Shown: positions 26,553 through 36,105 of the stretch, piece by piece
Position numbering within the stretch: position 1 is the stretch's first letter
How the letters are laid out: each line of letters opens with the position of its first letter
Assembly (NCBI RefSeq): GCF_000179915.2
Contig: NC_014963.1
Span: forward strand, 558,001 to 622,000
Origin: Terriglobus saanensis SP1PR4
GTDB taxonomy: Bacteria; Acidobacteriota; Terriglobia; Terriglobales; Acidobacteriaceae
DNA length: 64,000 nucleotides
Direction: 5' to 3'
Notes under the pieces: generated by a model
The model's database searches: none
Seen by the model: the letters and a program-made list of their open reading frames with translations, nothing else
What the model was told of the DNA's origin: nothing
Translations under genes and position numbers: made by a program

Positions 26553-29006
26553 ATGCCGGTTGAGAAGCAAGCGGGGGAAGCACAGACTTCCATTCGTGCC
26601 GCGTTCCTGAATCACCTGACCCACACGATTGGGCGTACGTTGGAGAACTCCACCCCGTTGGAGCAGTATCGCGCCCTAGCGCACACGGTGCGTGATCTTG
26701 TGATGGAACACTGGATTACGACGGTCAATAGCTATAGGGATCGCGATCTGCGCATCGTCTCTTATCTTTCGGCGGAGTTCCTGCTTGGACCACATCTTCC
26801 AAACAATCTGCAGAACCTCGGTCTCACGCAGGACTGTACCGCGGCGCTGAGTACGCTTGGTTTGAACTTCTCCGAGATCGCTGTACAGGAGCCGGAGCCG
26901 GGCCTGGGCAATGGCGGTCTTGGGCGTTTGGCTGCATGTTTTATGGATTCTTTGGCGACGTTGCAGGTGCCTGCGATCGGCTACGGCATTCGCTATGAGT
27001 TCGGTATGTTCCGCCAGGAGATTCGCGACGGTTGGCAGGTTGAACGCACGGACAAGTGGCTGCAGTTCGGTAATCCCTGGGAGATCCCTGCTTCGGATGC
27101 GTGCTTCTCTGTCGGCTACGGAGGCACGGTGGAGATGGTGACAGACGAGTCAGGGCGCCTGCGCCCTCTCTGGAAACCGGGTCAATGCGTAAGGGGAGTT
27201 CCCTACGACACGCCTATTTCCGGATACCAGACGAATACTGTGAACCGTCTGCGTCTCTGGAAAGCGGAAGCGATTGAGTCCTTCGATTTTCAGGCCTTCG
27301 ACACCGGCGACTACATGGGCGCAGTGCGCGAAAAGCTTGTGTCGGAGACGATCACGAAGGTGCTTTATCCGAGCGACGATACGCCGGAGGGCAAACGTCT
27401 GCGTCTTCAGCAGCAGTACTTCTTCGTGGCCTGCTCGCTGCAGGACATGATCCGTATCCATGGCGTTCGCCAACGACCTCTTAACGAGTTTCATCTTAAG
27501 TGGTCGGTGCAGTTGAACGATACGCATCCGTCCATCGGCATTGCAGAGCTGATGCGTTTATTGATGGATGTGCACGACTTTGGATGGGATGAGGCGTGGG
27601 AGGTCACGCACAAAACCTTCGGTTATACGAACCACACTCTGTTGCCGGAGGCGTTGGAGCGTTGGTCGCTGCCGCTGTTTGCGGAGTTGCTGCCTCGTCA
27701 TCTGCAGATCATCTTTGAGATCAATCGACGCTTCCTCGACGATATGCGGCAGCGGTTTCTCAACGACGACGAAAAGATGCGACGCATGTCGCTGATCGGT
27801 GAAGAGGGAGAGCGGTCTGTCCGCATGGCGAATCTTGCCGTCGTCGGCAGCAAGGCGGTGAATGGCGTGGCCGAGTTGCATACAGAACTTCTTGAAGAAG
27901 AGACGCTGCATGACTTCTACGAAGCGTTCCCGAAGCGCTTCAGCAACAAGACGAATGGCGTTACGCCACGGCGCTGGCTCATGCTCTGCAATCCCGCTCT
28001 TGCAGGTCTGATCAACGAGTCCATCGGCACCAAGTGGCACACGGAGCTGGATGAACTGCGCGGCCTGGAGAAGTTTGCAGGCGATCAAGGCTTCCTTGAT
28101 CGCTGGGAGAAGACGCAGCATGCAACGAAGGCGGAACTCGCCAAGTACATCCAAAGCACAACGGGCATTGCGGTCGATCCTGCGTCGATGTTCGACGCGC
28201 AGGTCAAACGTATTCATGAGTACAAGCGGCAGCATCTGAATGCGCTGCACATCCTCAGCCTGTACTGCCAGATCAAGGCGCAGTCGGGTCTCACCATGAC
28301 GCCGCGCACGTTTATCTTCGGCGGAAAGGCCGCGCCTTCGTACAAGATGGCGAAGCTCATCATCAAGCTGATTCATAGCGTGGCGGATGTGGTGAACAAC
28401 GACCCGGATGTGCGTGGCCAGTTGAAGGTTGTGTTTCTGGCGGACTACAGCGTCTCGCTCGGTCAACGCGTGTATCCCGCAGCGGACCTTGCGGAGCAGA
28501 TTTCGACGGCGGGCAAAGAGGCCTCCGGTACGGGGTGCATGAAGTTCCAGATGAACGGAGCGGTGACGATTGGCACACTGGATGGTGCAAACATCGAGAT
28601 CCGCAAAGAAGCAGGCGAGGAGAACTTCTTCCTCTTCGGTCTCACAGCGCCACAGATCGGCGATCTTCAGCGTGGCGGCTATCGACCGCGTGACTTCTAC
28701 GAACGCAATCCCTTGCTGCGCGAAGTGATCGACGGTTTACAGAATGGGCGTTTTAGCAACGGCGATCGTGCGCTCTTTGCTCCGCTCGTGTCTGATCTTT
28801 TGGATCGCGACAGCTACATGCTGCTCGCGGACTTCGATTCTTACTCCACGGTTCAGGAAGAGGTTGGACGTGCTTATGGAGATTCGCCTCGCTGGGGCCG
28901 CATGTCCGTGTTGAATACCGCACGTTCGGGCAAGTTCTCTTCCGACCGCACCATCCGGGAGTACTGTAGAGATATCTGGGACGTTCCTGTGATGTCCCGC
29001 ACTTAG
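26553..29006 (+). CDS. glgP: Glycogen/alpha-glucan phosphorylase
   Basis: This 817-residue cytoplasmic enzyme splits alpha-1,4-glucans with phosphate to glucose-1-phosphate. The length is typical. Family blocks are SYLSAEFLLGPHLPNNL, GNGGLGRLAACFMDSLA, KTNGVTPRRWL and the pyridoxal-phosphate site EASGTGCMKFQMNGA with the cofactor Lys at K664. In most members the residues before MK are SN; here they are GC. The start ATG has GAGGAG six bases upstream. It is followed 39 bp later by phosphoketolase and acetate kinase on the same strand. That links storage-glucan breakdown to acetyl-phosphate production. Confidence 0.96.
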   Translation: MPVEKQAGEAQTSIRAAFLNHLTHTIGRTLENSTPLEQYRALAHTVRDLVMEHWITTVNSYRDRDLRIVSYLSAEFLLGPHLPNNLQNLGLTQDCTAALSTLGLNFSEIAVQEPEPGLGNGGLGRLAACFMDSLATLQVPAIGYGIRYEFGMFRQEIRDGWQVERTDKWLQFGNPWEIPASDACFSVGYGGTVEMVTDESGRLRPLWKPGQCVRGVPYDTPISGYQTNTVNRLRLWKAEAIESFDFQAFDTGDYMGAVREKLVSETITKVLYPSDDTPEGKRLRLQQQYFFVACSLQDMIRIHGVRQRPLNEFHLKWSVQLNDTHPSIGIAELMRLLMDVHDFGWDEAWEVTHKTFGYTNHTLLPEALERWSLPLFAELLPRHLQIIFEINRRFLDDMRQRFLNDDEKMRRMSLIGEEGERSVRMANLAVVGSKAVNGVAELHTELLEEETLHDFYEAFPKRFSNKTNGVTPRRWLMLCNPALAGLINESIGTKWHTELDELRGLEKFAGDQGFLDRWEKTQHATKAELAKYIQSTTGIAVDPASMFDAQVKRIHEYKRQHLNALHILSLYCQIKAQSGLTMTPRTFIFGGKAAPSYKMAKLIIKLIHSVADVVNNDPDVRGQLKVVFLADYSVSLGQRVYPAADLAEQISTAGKEASGTGCMKFQMNGAVTIGTLDGANIEIRKEAGEENFFLFGLTAPQIGDLQRGGYRPRDFYERNPLLREVIDGLQNGRFSNGDRALFAPLVSDLLDRDSYMLLADFDSYSTVQEEVGRAYGDSPRWGRMSVLNTARSGKFSSDRTIREYCRDIWDVPVMSRT

Positions 29007-29045
29007 AACCCGAACCCACTGAGATCTCTAAAGGAGACACCCCAG

Positions 29046-31430
29046 ATGACGCCCCTTGTAGACAACGGCACGACTTTGAATCCTGAAGAGCTGCGCAAAA
29101 TGAACGCCTACTGGCGAGCTTGCAACTACCTCGCCGCAGGCATGATCTATCTTCGTGCGAACCCTTTACTTAGGGAACCTCTCAAGCCGGAACATATCAA
29201 GAACCGCTTGCTTGGACATTGGGGCTCCGATCCGGGGCAGTCGTTCACATGGGTCCATCTGAATCGGCTCATCAAGAAGTATGACCTCAACGTGATTTAC
29301 GTTTCCGGTCCAGGACACGGCGCGCCCGCGACGCTGGCCAACAGCTATCTGGAAGGCCACTACTCGGAGATTTATCCCGACCGCAGTCAGGACGAAGCCG
29401 GGATGCTGCAGTTCTTCCGGCAGTTCTCTTTTCCCGGAGGCATCGGCAGCCACTGCACGCCAGAGACTCCAGGCTCGATTCACGAGGGCGGAGAGCTGGG
29501 GTACAGCCTTTCCCACGGCTTCGGCGCAGCCTTCGACAACCCTGACCTGATTGTGACCGTAGTGGTGGGCGATGGCGAAGCGGAAACCGGACCGCTCGCA
29601 ATCTCGTGGCATTCGAACAAGTTTCTCAATCCGATTCGCGATGGAGCGGTGCTGCCGATTCTTCATCTCAATGGCTACAAGATCGCAAATCCTACGATCC
29701 TCGCGCGCATCTCTCACGAAGAGCTGGAATCGCTCTTCCGTGGCTACGGCTACACGCCGTACTTCGTCGAAGGCGACGATCCCGAGACGATGCACCAGAA
29801 GATGGCTACGACTTTGGAGCACTGCGTTCTCGAAATCCGTGCGATCCAGGAGAAGGCGCGCAGCACCGGCAATCCAGAGCGCCCGCGCTGGCCGATGATT
29901 GTGCTTCGCTCTCCCAAGGGTTGGACCGGTCCCAAAGAAGTCGGTGGACACAAGGTAGAGAACTTCTGGCGCGCACATCAGGTGCCCGTGCTCGATCCCG
30001 TGACGAACAAGACCAGCCTGCACATCGTGGAAGACTGGATGCGCAGCTATAAGCCGGAGGAGCTCTTCGATGAGACCGGTAAGCTGATTCCGGAGTTACT
30101 CGCGATGGCGCCGGTCGGACCGCGCCGCATCACGGCGAATCCTCACGCGAACGGAGGCCTGCTGCGCAAGTCGCTCGACCTTCCGCGCTTCGAGGACTAT
30201 GGCGTGAAGATCTCAGCGCACGCCAAGGCGATGGAGTCGCCGACCGCTGTGCTCGCTATCTTTCTGCGCGACGTGATGAAGAAAAACATGACGAGCTTCC
30301 GCGTCTTCGGTCCAGATGAGACGGCGTCGAATAAGCTTGACGGGATCTATGCCGCTTCCAAAAAGACCTGGCTTGCGGATTACTTTCCCGAAGATGCGGA
30401 TGGGACCGAGATCGCTCCCGACGGACGCGTGATGGAGATGCTCAGCGAGCACACGCTCGAGGGCTGGTTCGAGGGCTATGTTCTTACCGGACGCCACGGC
30501 CTGCTTTCGACCTACGAAGCTTTCGTGCATGTGATCGATTCGATGTTCAATCAGCATGCAAAGTGGTTGGAGAAAGCGAAGAACGAACTGAGCTGGCGCG
30601 CCCCCGTGCCATCGATCAACATTCTGATTACTTCGCTCGTATGGCGTCAGGATCACAACGGTTTCACGCATCAGGATCCCGGCTTTCTCGACGTCGTAAC
30701 AAATAAGAGCCCGGACGTAGTACGCATCTATCTCCCGCCCGATGCCAACTGCCTGCTCAGCGTGGCGGATCACTGCCTGCGTTCGCGCGATTACATCAAC
30801 GTAATCGTCGCGGACAAACAACCGCATCTTGTCTTCCTGGACATGGATGCAGCCGTGAACCATTGCACCAAGGGAATCGGCATCTGGGACTGGGCCAGCA
30901 CAGATGATTGTGTGGAACCTGACGTCGTGATGGCGTGTGCAGGCGATATCGCCACCATGGAAGCGCTGGCAGCGGTCGCGATCCTCAAGGAGAAGTTCCC
31001 GGCTCTGAAGATTCGCTTCGTCAATGTCGTCGATCTCTTCCGCCTAATGCCGGAAGAAGAACATCCGCACGGTCTCTCGCAGAGAGACTTCGATTCGCTC
31101 TTTACGAAGGACAAGCCGGTCATCTTCAACTTCCATAGCTACGCTTCTCTCATCCATAAGCTCGCGTACCGGCGTACGAACCACGCGAACTTCCACGTGC
31201 GCGGATACAAGGAAAAGGGAAACATCAACACGCCCTTCGAACTTGCCATCATCAACCAGGTGGATCGCTTCGATCTCTGCATCGACGTGATCGATCGCGT
31301 TCCAGGTCTGCAGGCAACGGGCGCACACGTAAAGGACTGGCTGAAGAACGAGATCATCGACAGCCTCAACTACGCCCACGCCGAGGGTATCGACAAACCG
31401 GAGATCCGCGACTGGACATGGCCGGAGTAG
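29046..31430 (+). CDS. xfp: Phosphoketolase
   Basis: It cleaves xylulose-5-phosphate and/or fructose-6-phosphate with phosphate to acetyl phosphate plus glyceraldehyde-3-phosphate or erythrose-4-phosphate, using thiamine diphosphate. The length of 794 residues is normal. Family blocks seen are [14 protein letters not shown] (as [13 protein letters not shown]), [21 protein letters not shown], the thiamine motif [14 protein letters not shown], and near the C-terminus NIDFHSYA-like [24 protein letters not shown] lies upstream of the start. Acetate kinase begins 2 bp after its stop, a classical pairing. Confidence 0.96.
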   Translation: MTPLVDNGTTLNPEELRKMNAYWRACNYLAAGMIYLRANPLLREPLKPEHIKNRLLGHWGSDPGQSFTWVHLNRLIKKYDLNVIYVSGPGHGAPATLANSYLEGHYSEIYPDRSQDEAGMLQFFRQFSFPGGIGSHCTPETPGSIHEGGELGYSLSHGFGAAFDNPDLIVTVVVGDGEAETGPLAISWHSNKFLNPIRDGAVLPILHLNGYKIANPTILARISHEELESLFRGYGYTPYFVEGDDPETMHQKMATTLEHCVLEIRAIQEKARSTGNPERPRWPMIVLRSPKGWTGPKEVGGHKVENFWRAHQVPVLDPVTNKTSLHIVEDWMRSYKPEELFDETGKLIPELLAMAPVGPRRITANPHANGGLLRKSLDLPRFEDYGVKISAHAKAMESPTAVLAIFLRDVMKKNMTSFRVFGPDETASNKLDGIYAASKKTWLADYFPEDADGTEIAPDGRVMEMLSEHTLEGWFEGYVLTGRHGLLSTYEAFVHVIDSMFNQHAKWLEKAKNELSWRAPVPSINILITSLVWRQDHNGFTHQDPGFLDVVTNKSPDVVRIYLPPDANCLLSVADHCLRSRDYINVIVADKQPHLVFLDMDAAVNHCTKGIGIWDWASTDDCVEPDVVMACAGDIATMEALAAVAILKEKFPALKIRFVNVVDLFRLMPEEEHPHGLSQRDFDSLFTKDKPVIFNFHSYASLIHKLAYRRTNHANFHVRGYKEKGNINTPFELAIINQVDRFDLCIDVIDRVPGLQATGAHVKDWLKNEIIDSLNYAHAEGIDKPEIRDWTWPE

Positions 31431-31432
31431 GC

Positions 31433-32572
31433 ATGTCGACTTCGGGGAACGCACAGACGGTTCTCGTCCTCAATAGCGGATCTTCATCCCTCAAGTTCGG
31501 CGTCTTTCGCCGTGGCGATGAGGATGAAGATCTGCTCCTTGAGGGCAGCGCGGAAGGCATCGGACGAGAGAACGGAAGTCTGAAGATCCTTTCTGCGGAT
31601 GGGAAAGTGCTGCTCTCACAAGAGCATCTGATGGAGTCACAGCAGGAGGCGTTGCAGAAGCTAGCCTCTGCACTTGCTGAGCACTTGAACGAGACGCTGT
31701 CGGCCGTCGGACATCGCGTCGTACATGGCGGTCCACATCTTCGCGAACATCAGCTGCTGACACCCGAGGTTCTGCAACAACTCGAAGCGGCGGTACACTT
31801 TGCGCCGTTGCATATTCCGCAGGCGGTCGCGCTCATCAAACAGGCGCAGGCAATCTTTCCGAAATGCCCTCACTTTGCCTGCTTCGACAATGCCTTTCAT
31901 CGCACCATGCCAGAGGTTGCGGCGCATCTGCCTTTACCCACGCGCTACTTTGAGCAAGGCGTGATTCACTATGGCTTCCATGGCATCTCGTATGAATCGA
32001 TTGTCCATCGCCTCGGAGACGCGCTTCCTGAGCGCGCCATCTTCGCCCATCTGGGAAGCGGTTCCAGCGTAGCCGCAGTGCATGGGGGGAAGTCGATCGA
32101 TACTTCCATGGGACTGACACCGACGGGCGGCGTGATCATGGGAACACGTACGGGTGATCTGGATCCTGGCGTTCTGCTTTACCTGATGCGGATCGAGTCG
32201 ATGGACGCGGACGCTCTGGAGAAGATGCTCAATCACGAGTGCGGGCTTGCAGCCCTGTCCAATGGCGAAAGCGATATGCAGACACTCCTGAAGCGTGCAG
32301 AGAGTAGCGACGCATCGGCGGAACTCGCCATCTCCGCATTCTCCACATCGGTGCGCAAGTTCATCGGCGCCTATGTCGCTCTCATGGGTGGTGTGGACCT
32401 GCTTGTCTTTACAGGAGGCATTGGCCAGCACAGCGATGCGATCCGCAAACGGATCTGCGATGGCCTTCAGTTTATCGGTCTGGACGTGACGAGCGGCAAG
32501 ATCAAAGTGATGCCGACGGAAGAAGAGAGACAGATTGCGCGGCATTGCCGCCTGCTTCTGGCTTCGCAGTAG
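31433..32572 (+). CDS. ackA: Acetate kinase
   Basis: This 379-residue kinase converts acetyl phosphate and ADP to acetate and ATP. Motifs are LVLNSGSSSLKFGVF at the N-terminus, GHRVVHGG, AHLGSGSSVAAV and GTRTGDLDPGV. The start at 31433 has GGAG five bases upstream and lies 2 bp after the phosphoketolase stop. An in-frame ATG at 31418 overlaps that gene and has no better ribosome site. Phosphotransacetylase is not present here. It is not needed if acetyl phosphate comes from phosphoketolase. Confidence 0.96.
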   Translation: MSTSGNAQTVLVLNSGSSSLKFGVFRRGDEDEDLLLEGSAEGIGRENGSLKILSADGKVLLSQEHLMESQQEALQKLASALAEHLNETLSAVGHRVVHGGPHLREHQLLTPEVLQQLEAAVHFAPLHIPQAVALIKQAQAIFPKCPHFACFDNAFHRTMPEVAAHLPLPTRYFEQGVIHYGFHGISYESIVHRLGDALPERAIFAHLGSGSSVAAVHGGKSIDTSMGLTPTGGVIMGTRTGDLDPGVLLYLMRIESMDADALEKMLNHECGLAALSNGESDMQTLLKRAESSDASAELAISAFSTSVRKFIGAYVALMGGVDLLVFTGGIGQHSDAIRKRICDGLQFIGLDVTSGKIKVMPTEEERQIARHCRLLLASQ

Positions 32573-32767
32573 ATCAGATGCCTCTCGATTCGAGCCGCAG
32601 GAATATGCCGTGGGGTCAAACTGCGTATCGATTGCTCCTGTCGTCCTTAGCCGACAGCCCCGCAGATCCGCAAAATAAAGCTGTTTTATCTCGATCTCTT
32701 CATCGTTTAATGCCGTTGGCAATTCTCTTGCCGCTTCATCGCCCTGAAATCTTCAGTGGAGAATCCA

Positions 32768-35700
32768 ATGGCAACCTCACCTCGGCTTCGGCACATGCGT
32801 GCGGCAGAGCACGCACTCCCGTATCGTGTCATCTTTGAAGAACTATTTGCCATCGGCAAAGACGATCCGAAGCTCCAGGACCAGAGGATCGTGAACCTGG
32901 CTAAGGAGGCCTTTGCTCCTTCGGACAAGACGTCAGGCCACAACGGAGCGGCTCAGGCAGTGAAGAGTACATGCCCGCAGCCCGAACTGACGGCGGCGGA
33001 GGCAGAACGGCTCCTCTTCGATCGCATTGCCGAGGTGGAACACAAGTATGAGGAATTGGCGGACAGCAAGCGCAAGCGCGAATATAAGACGTCGGCAGAA
33101 GCGGAGCTGAGCAAACTGGAGACTCCGCTGCTGGACCTCCTGCATCGCATTCCTCGCTCTTCGCTCTGTCTCTCTGGAGGAGGCATTCGAAGCGCTGCTT
33201 ATTCTCTTGGCGTTCTGCAGGCGCTCGCACGGTTTCGCAGTGGCGGCTCCGGGCCGAGTTACAAGGATCCAGAGAAGGCCTCTGTACTGGAGCAGTTTGA
33301 TTACTTATCTACCGTTTCGGGAGGCGGCTATATCGGGAGCTGGCTCACGGCATGGACGCAGAGGGTATATCAGGCTGCTGTTGACGCTAAGAAGCCGATC
33401 TCTCCCGCGGAGGCGTTTCATGCGGTCACTCGGGGCGTCGCTGGTGACGTGGAACATACGTCGGGAGATCCCGCGCGAAGGCCCATCCGGCATCTGCGCG
33501 AGTACACAAGCTTCCTCGCGCCCAAGCTGGGGTTGACGCTCGACACCTGGACGCTTGCCGCACTCGTTCTGCGCAATCTGCTGGTGAATTGGGTCATGAT
33601 CGTACCGGTCATTCTTGCGCTGGTGGCCGGGCTGCAAACGGTGCACTACGGCGTCTTCGATCTCGCAGATTTCATGTTTCGGCACCAGAGTGTGTGGTGG
33701 TGGGTCGCGGCGGGTTTGCTTTACACACTTGCAGGTACGACTGCCGGTCGGCGCATGCCTTCCTGTCCGCCTGCGGACCGCACGCCGAAGTCCGATGGCG
33801 TCATGCCCGTTCTCCTCCTCTTCATCTTTCCCCTGGTCTTCGCGAGCCTCTTTGTCTGCATGTTCTGGTCGAATCTCGGGACCGGATGGATTGCCGCGAG
33901 AGAGGTCCTGCTACAACGACTGACGCTTGCTTCGTTCATCACGCTTGCCAGTGTTCCCATAACGCGCCTCATCCGCGGTCGAAAGGTGATTGAGCAAGAA
34001 CATACCGTCGCCGGTTATCTCTTTGCTGGACTGGGCGCTGCGCTCCTTACCAGCGTGCTGCTTGCATGCACTGTGTATACGGTTGGGCTGGTCTTCGATG
34101 CGCCCCTTATTCAGGGCACGCCAGTCGATCTCCACGGATCGCTCGCGTACACGCACTTCAGTTCGCTATGGCACGAGCTGAGGCTGCCACCCGTACCGCC
34201 CCAGTCGGTTGGCATCGAGAAGATCCTTCATCGCGACAGCTTTGCGGCCCACGCTTTTGCGGTACTCGGTTTCCCCATGGTCTGGTTGTTCCTCATTGCG
34301 GCCTCGGCGTTGTTCTCTGGCTTACTGGGGATCTTCGAAGAAGATGTGGATCGTGAGTGGTGGGCGCGCGCTGGCGGTCTCATGATGGGAGTACTGATGG
34401 CCTGGATCGTGGGGGAGGGCATGGTGATCCTCGCGCCTCATCTGACGACCACGGTCTCGAAGGGCGTTGGCACGGCGGTGGCAGCGCTTACTGCAGGCCT
34501 CTTCGGAGCTCTCGGGGGCGCGAGTACCGCTGGCGGACTTGGAGCGGCTGCAGCCAAGAGTGCGAACATCAGCAAGCTTGGCCGTGTTTTGAAAAAGTAC
34601 GGTCTGCTCGTGCCGGTTCTTTGTGGATTGGCTTTGCTGATCTTCGGTGCCTTGATCGCGGACTTTGAACAGTGGGTGGCCAATCGTTTCCCGGGCCATG
34701 CGATCTCCTCGGTGCATCTCGTCATCTTCCTGGTTGCTGCCGCCCTCAGTTTTCTCGCGAACTGGGCGATCAACATCAACATCTTTTCGTTGCACGGGAT
34801 GTACCGCATGCGGCTCATGCGTGCATTCCTCGGAGCTTCGAACACGCAGCGCGTTCCGAACCCCTTCACCGGCTTCGATGACCGGGATACTGTCTACGAA
34901 AACAAGATTGTTACCGGTCCAGGTATGCCGCTGCACCTCATCAATACAACGGTCAACCTGTTGGGCACGAACAACCTCGCATGGCGGCAACGCAAGGCAG
35001 AAGGCTTCACGATCAGTCCGCTGCACTGCGGTGGCTGGCGTCTGGGATATGCCAAGACGGAGATCTACGGCCGCAAGGGCGGCCTGTCGCTGAGTACAGC
35101 CATGGCGATCAGCGGAGCCGCGTTCAATCCGAACATGGGATACCACTCGTCTCCGCTCGTAACCCTGGTGATGACGTTGTTCAATGTGCGTCTTGGGTGG
35201 TGGCTGCCCAATCCCCGGTACCAGATGGGTAAGCTCCAAGCCAGGTTCAGCGGCTGTCCGGAACCCCACCTCCATGGAGATACTGGACATGCAACGAATC
35301 TAAGATTGGACTACCCGCCGCTGCCGAACAAGTTTCTCGAAAAGAAGGCGCCTCGTCTGGCTCTTGGTCCGCTTCTGCGAGAATCGCTCGGTGGTACGGA
35401 TGACGAAGCGCCCTTCATTGAGCTCACAGATGGCGGACACTTTGAAAATCTCGGTTTGTACGAGATGGTGTTGCGGAGGACCCGCTGGATTGTGGTGGTG
35501 GACGCCTCCGCCGATCCTAAGTGCCAGCTCGAAGATCTGGGCAATGCCATCCGCAAGGTGGAGATCGATCTCGGTGTGCCGATTGTCTTCGACCGCCAGG
35601 GTCTGCGCATGAAAGAGGGCCCTGCCAAAGACAATCTCTACTGCGCCCTCGCGGATATCCGTTATGATGTGGTCGATCCCGTGGACAGGCCAATGCGTGG

Positions 35701-36085
35701 GCAACTGCTCTACATCAAGGCCGGTCTCAACGGGAACGAGCCCCCAGATATCACGCAATACGCGCGCACGCATCATGACTTCCCACATGAGGCGACCGCG
35801 AACCAGTTTTTCAATGAGTCTCAGTTCGAGAGCTATCGCCATCTGGGCCATCATGCTCTGCACACGATTCTCACCAAAGGAGATGGTGCGGGCTACACGG
35901 TACCGAACGCCGCAGATGGCACGGTCCTGACGCTCATCCAGGCGCTGTTTGCTGCGGCCGAAACTTACACAGGGAAGATTCCCGCGCGGAAGAAGCAGCA
36001 ACCTCAAAACAATCCTCCGGCGAATCAAGGGCGCTGGAGGAAGGAAAACGGCACAGACACGCAGTATGCAGAGGGAGAATCTTAG
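32768..36085 (+). CDS. Patatin-like phospholipase with a large transmembrane insertion
   Basis: This 1105-residue protein holds a split patatin domain. The oxyanion motif is LSGGGIRSAAYSLGVLQAL (about 136-153), nucleophile S184 lies in STVSGGGYIG, and the catalytic Asp is D888 (ELTDGGHFENLGLYEM). In ordinary patatins the Ser-Asp distance is near 150 residues; here it is about 700. The insertion (about 265-680) contains around ten hydrophobic segments, for example VIVPVILALVAG-like, LLLFIFPLVFASLFVCMFW and HLVIFLVAAALSFLANW. The enzyme would therefore be an integral inner-membrane lipid acyl hydrolase. ATG 32768 has GGAG six bases upstream; a GTG at 32756 is weaker. The substrate is unknown. 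It stands alone. Confidence 0.85.
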   Translation: MATSPRLRHMRAAEHALPYRVIFEELFAIGKDDPKLQDQRIVNLAKEAFAPSDKTSGHNGAAQAVKSTCPQPELTAAEAERLLFDRIAEVEHKYEELADSKRKREYKTSAEAELSKLETPLLDLLHRIPRSSLCLSGGGIRSAAYSLGVLQALARFRSGGSGPSYKDPEKASVLEQFDYLSTVSGGGYIGSWLTAWTQRVYQAAVDAKKPISPAEAFHAVTRGVAGDVEHTSGDPARRPIRHLREYTSFLAPKLGLTLDTWTLAALVLRNLLVNWVMIVPVILALVAGLQTVHYGVFDLADFMFRHQSVWWWVAAGLLYTLAGTTAGRRMPSCPPADRTPKSDGVMPVLLLFIFPLVFASLFVCMFWSNLGTGWIAAREVLLQRLTLASFITLASVPITRLIRGRKVIEQEHTVAGYLFAGLGAALLTSVLLACTVYTVGLVFDAPLIQGTPVDLHGSLAYTHFSSLWHELRLPPVPPQSVGIEKILHRDSFAAHAFAVLGFPMVWLFLIAASALFSGLLGIFEEDVDREWWARAGGLMMGVLMAWIVGEGMVILAPHLTTTVSKGVGTAVAALTAGLFGALGGASTAGGLGAAAAKSANISKLGRVLKKYGLLVPVLCGLALLIFGALIADFEQWVANRFPGHAISSVHLVIFLVAAALSFLANWAININIFSLHGMYRMRLMRAFLGASNTQRVPNPFTGFDDRDTVYENKIVTGPGMPLHLINTTVNLLGTNNLAWRQRKAEGFTISPLHCGGWRLGYAKTEIYGRKGGLSLSTAMAISGAAFNPNMGYHSSPLVTLVMTLFNVRLGWWLPNPRYQMGKLQARFSGCPEPHLHGDTGHATNLRLDYPPLPNKFLEKKAPRLALGPLLRESLGGTDDEAPFIELTDGGHFENLGLYEMVLRRTRWIVVVDASADPKCQLEDLGNAIRKVEIDLGVPIVFDRQGLRMKEGPAKDNLYCALADIRYDVVDPVDRPMRGQLLYIKAGLNGNEPPDITQYARTHHDFPHEATANQFFNESQFESYRHLGHHALHTILTKGDGAGYTVPNAADGTVLTLIQALFAAAETYTGKIPARKKQQPQNNPPANQGRWRKENGTDTQYAEGES

Positions 36086-36105
36086 TAAAGGTTTCTGAAG
36101 CGAGA

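Noticed and set aside
31418-31432. Acetate kinase start at ATG 31418
   Set aside because: It overlaps the phosphoketolase end and adds five residues absent from the family core; ATG 31433 has GGAG at good spacing.
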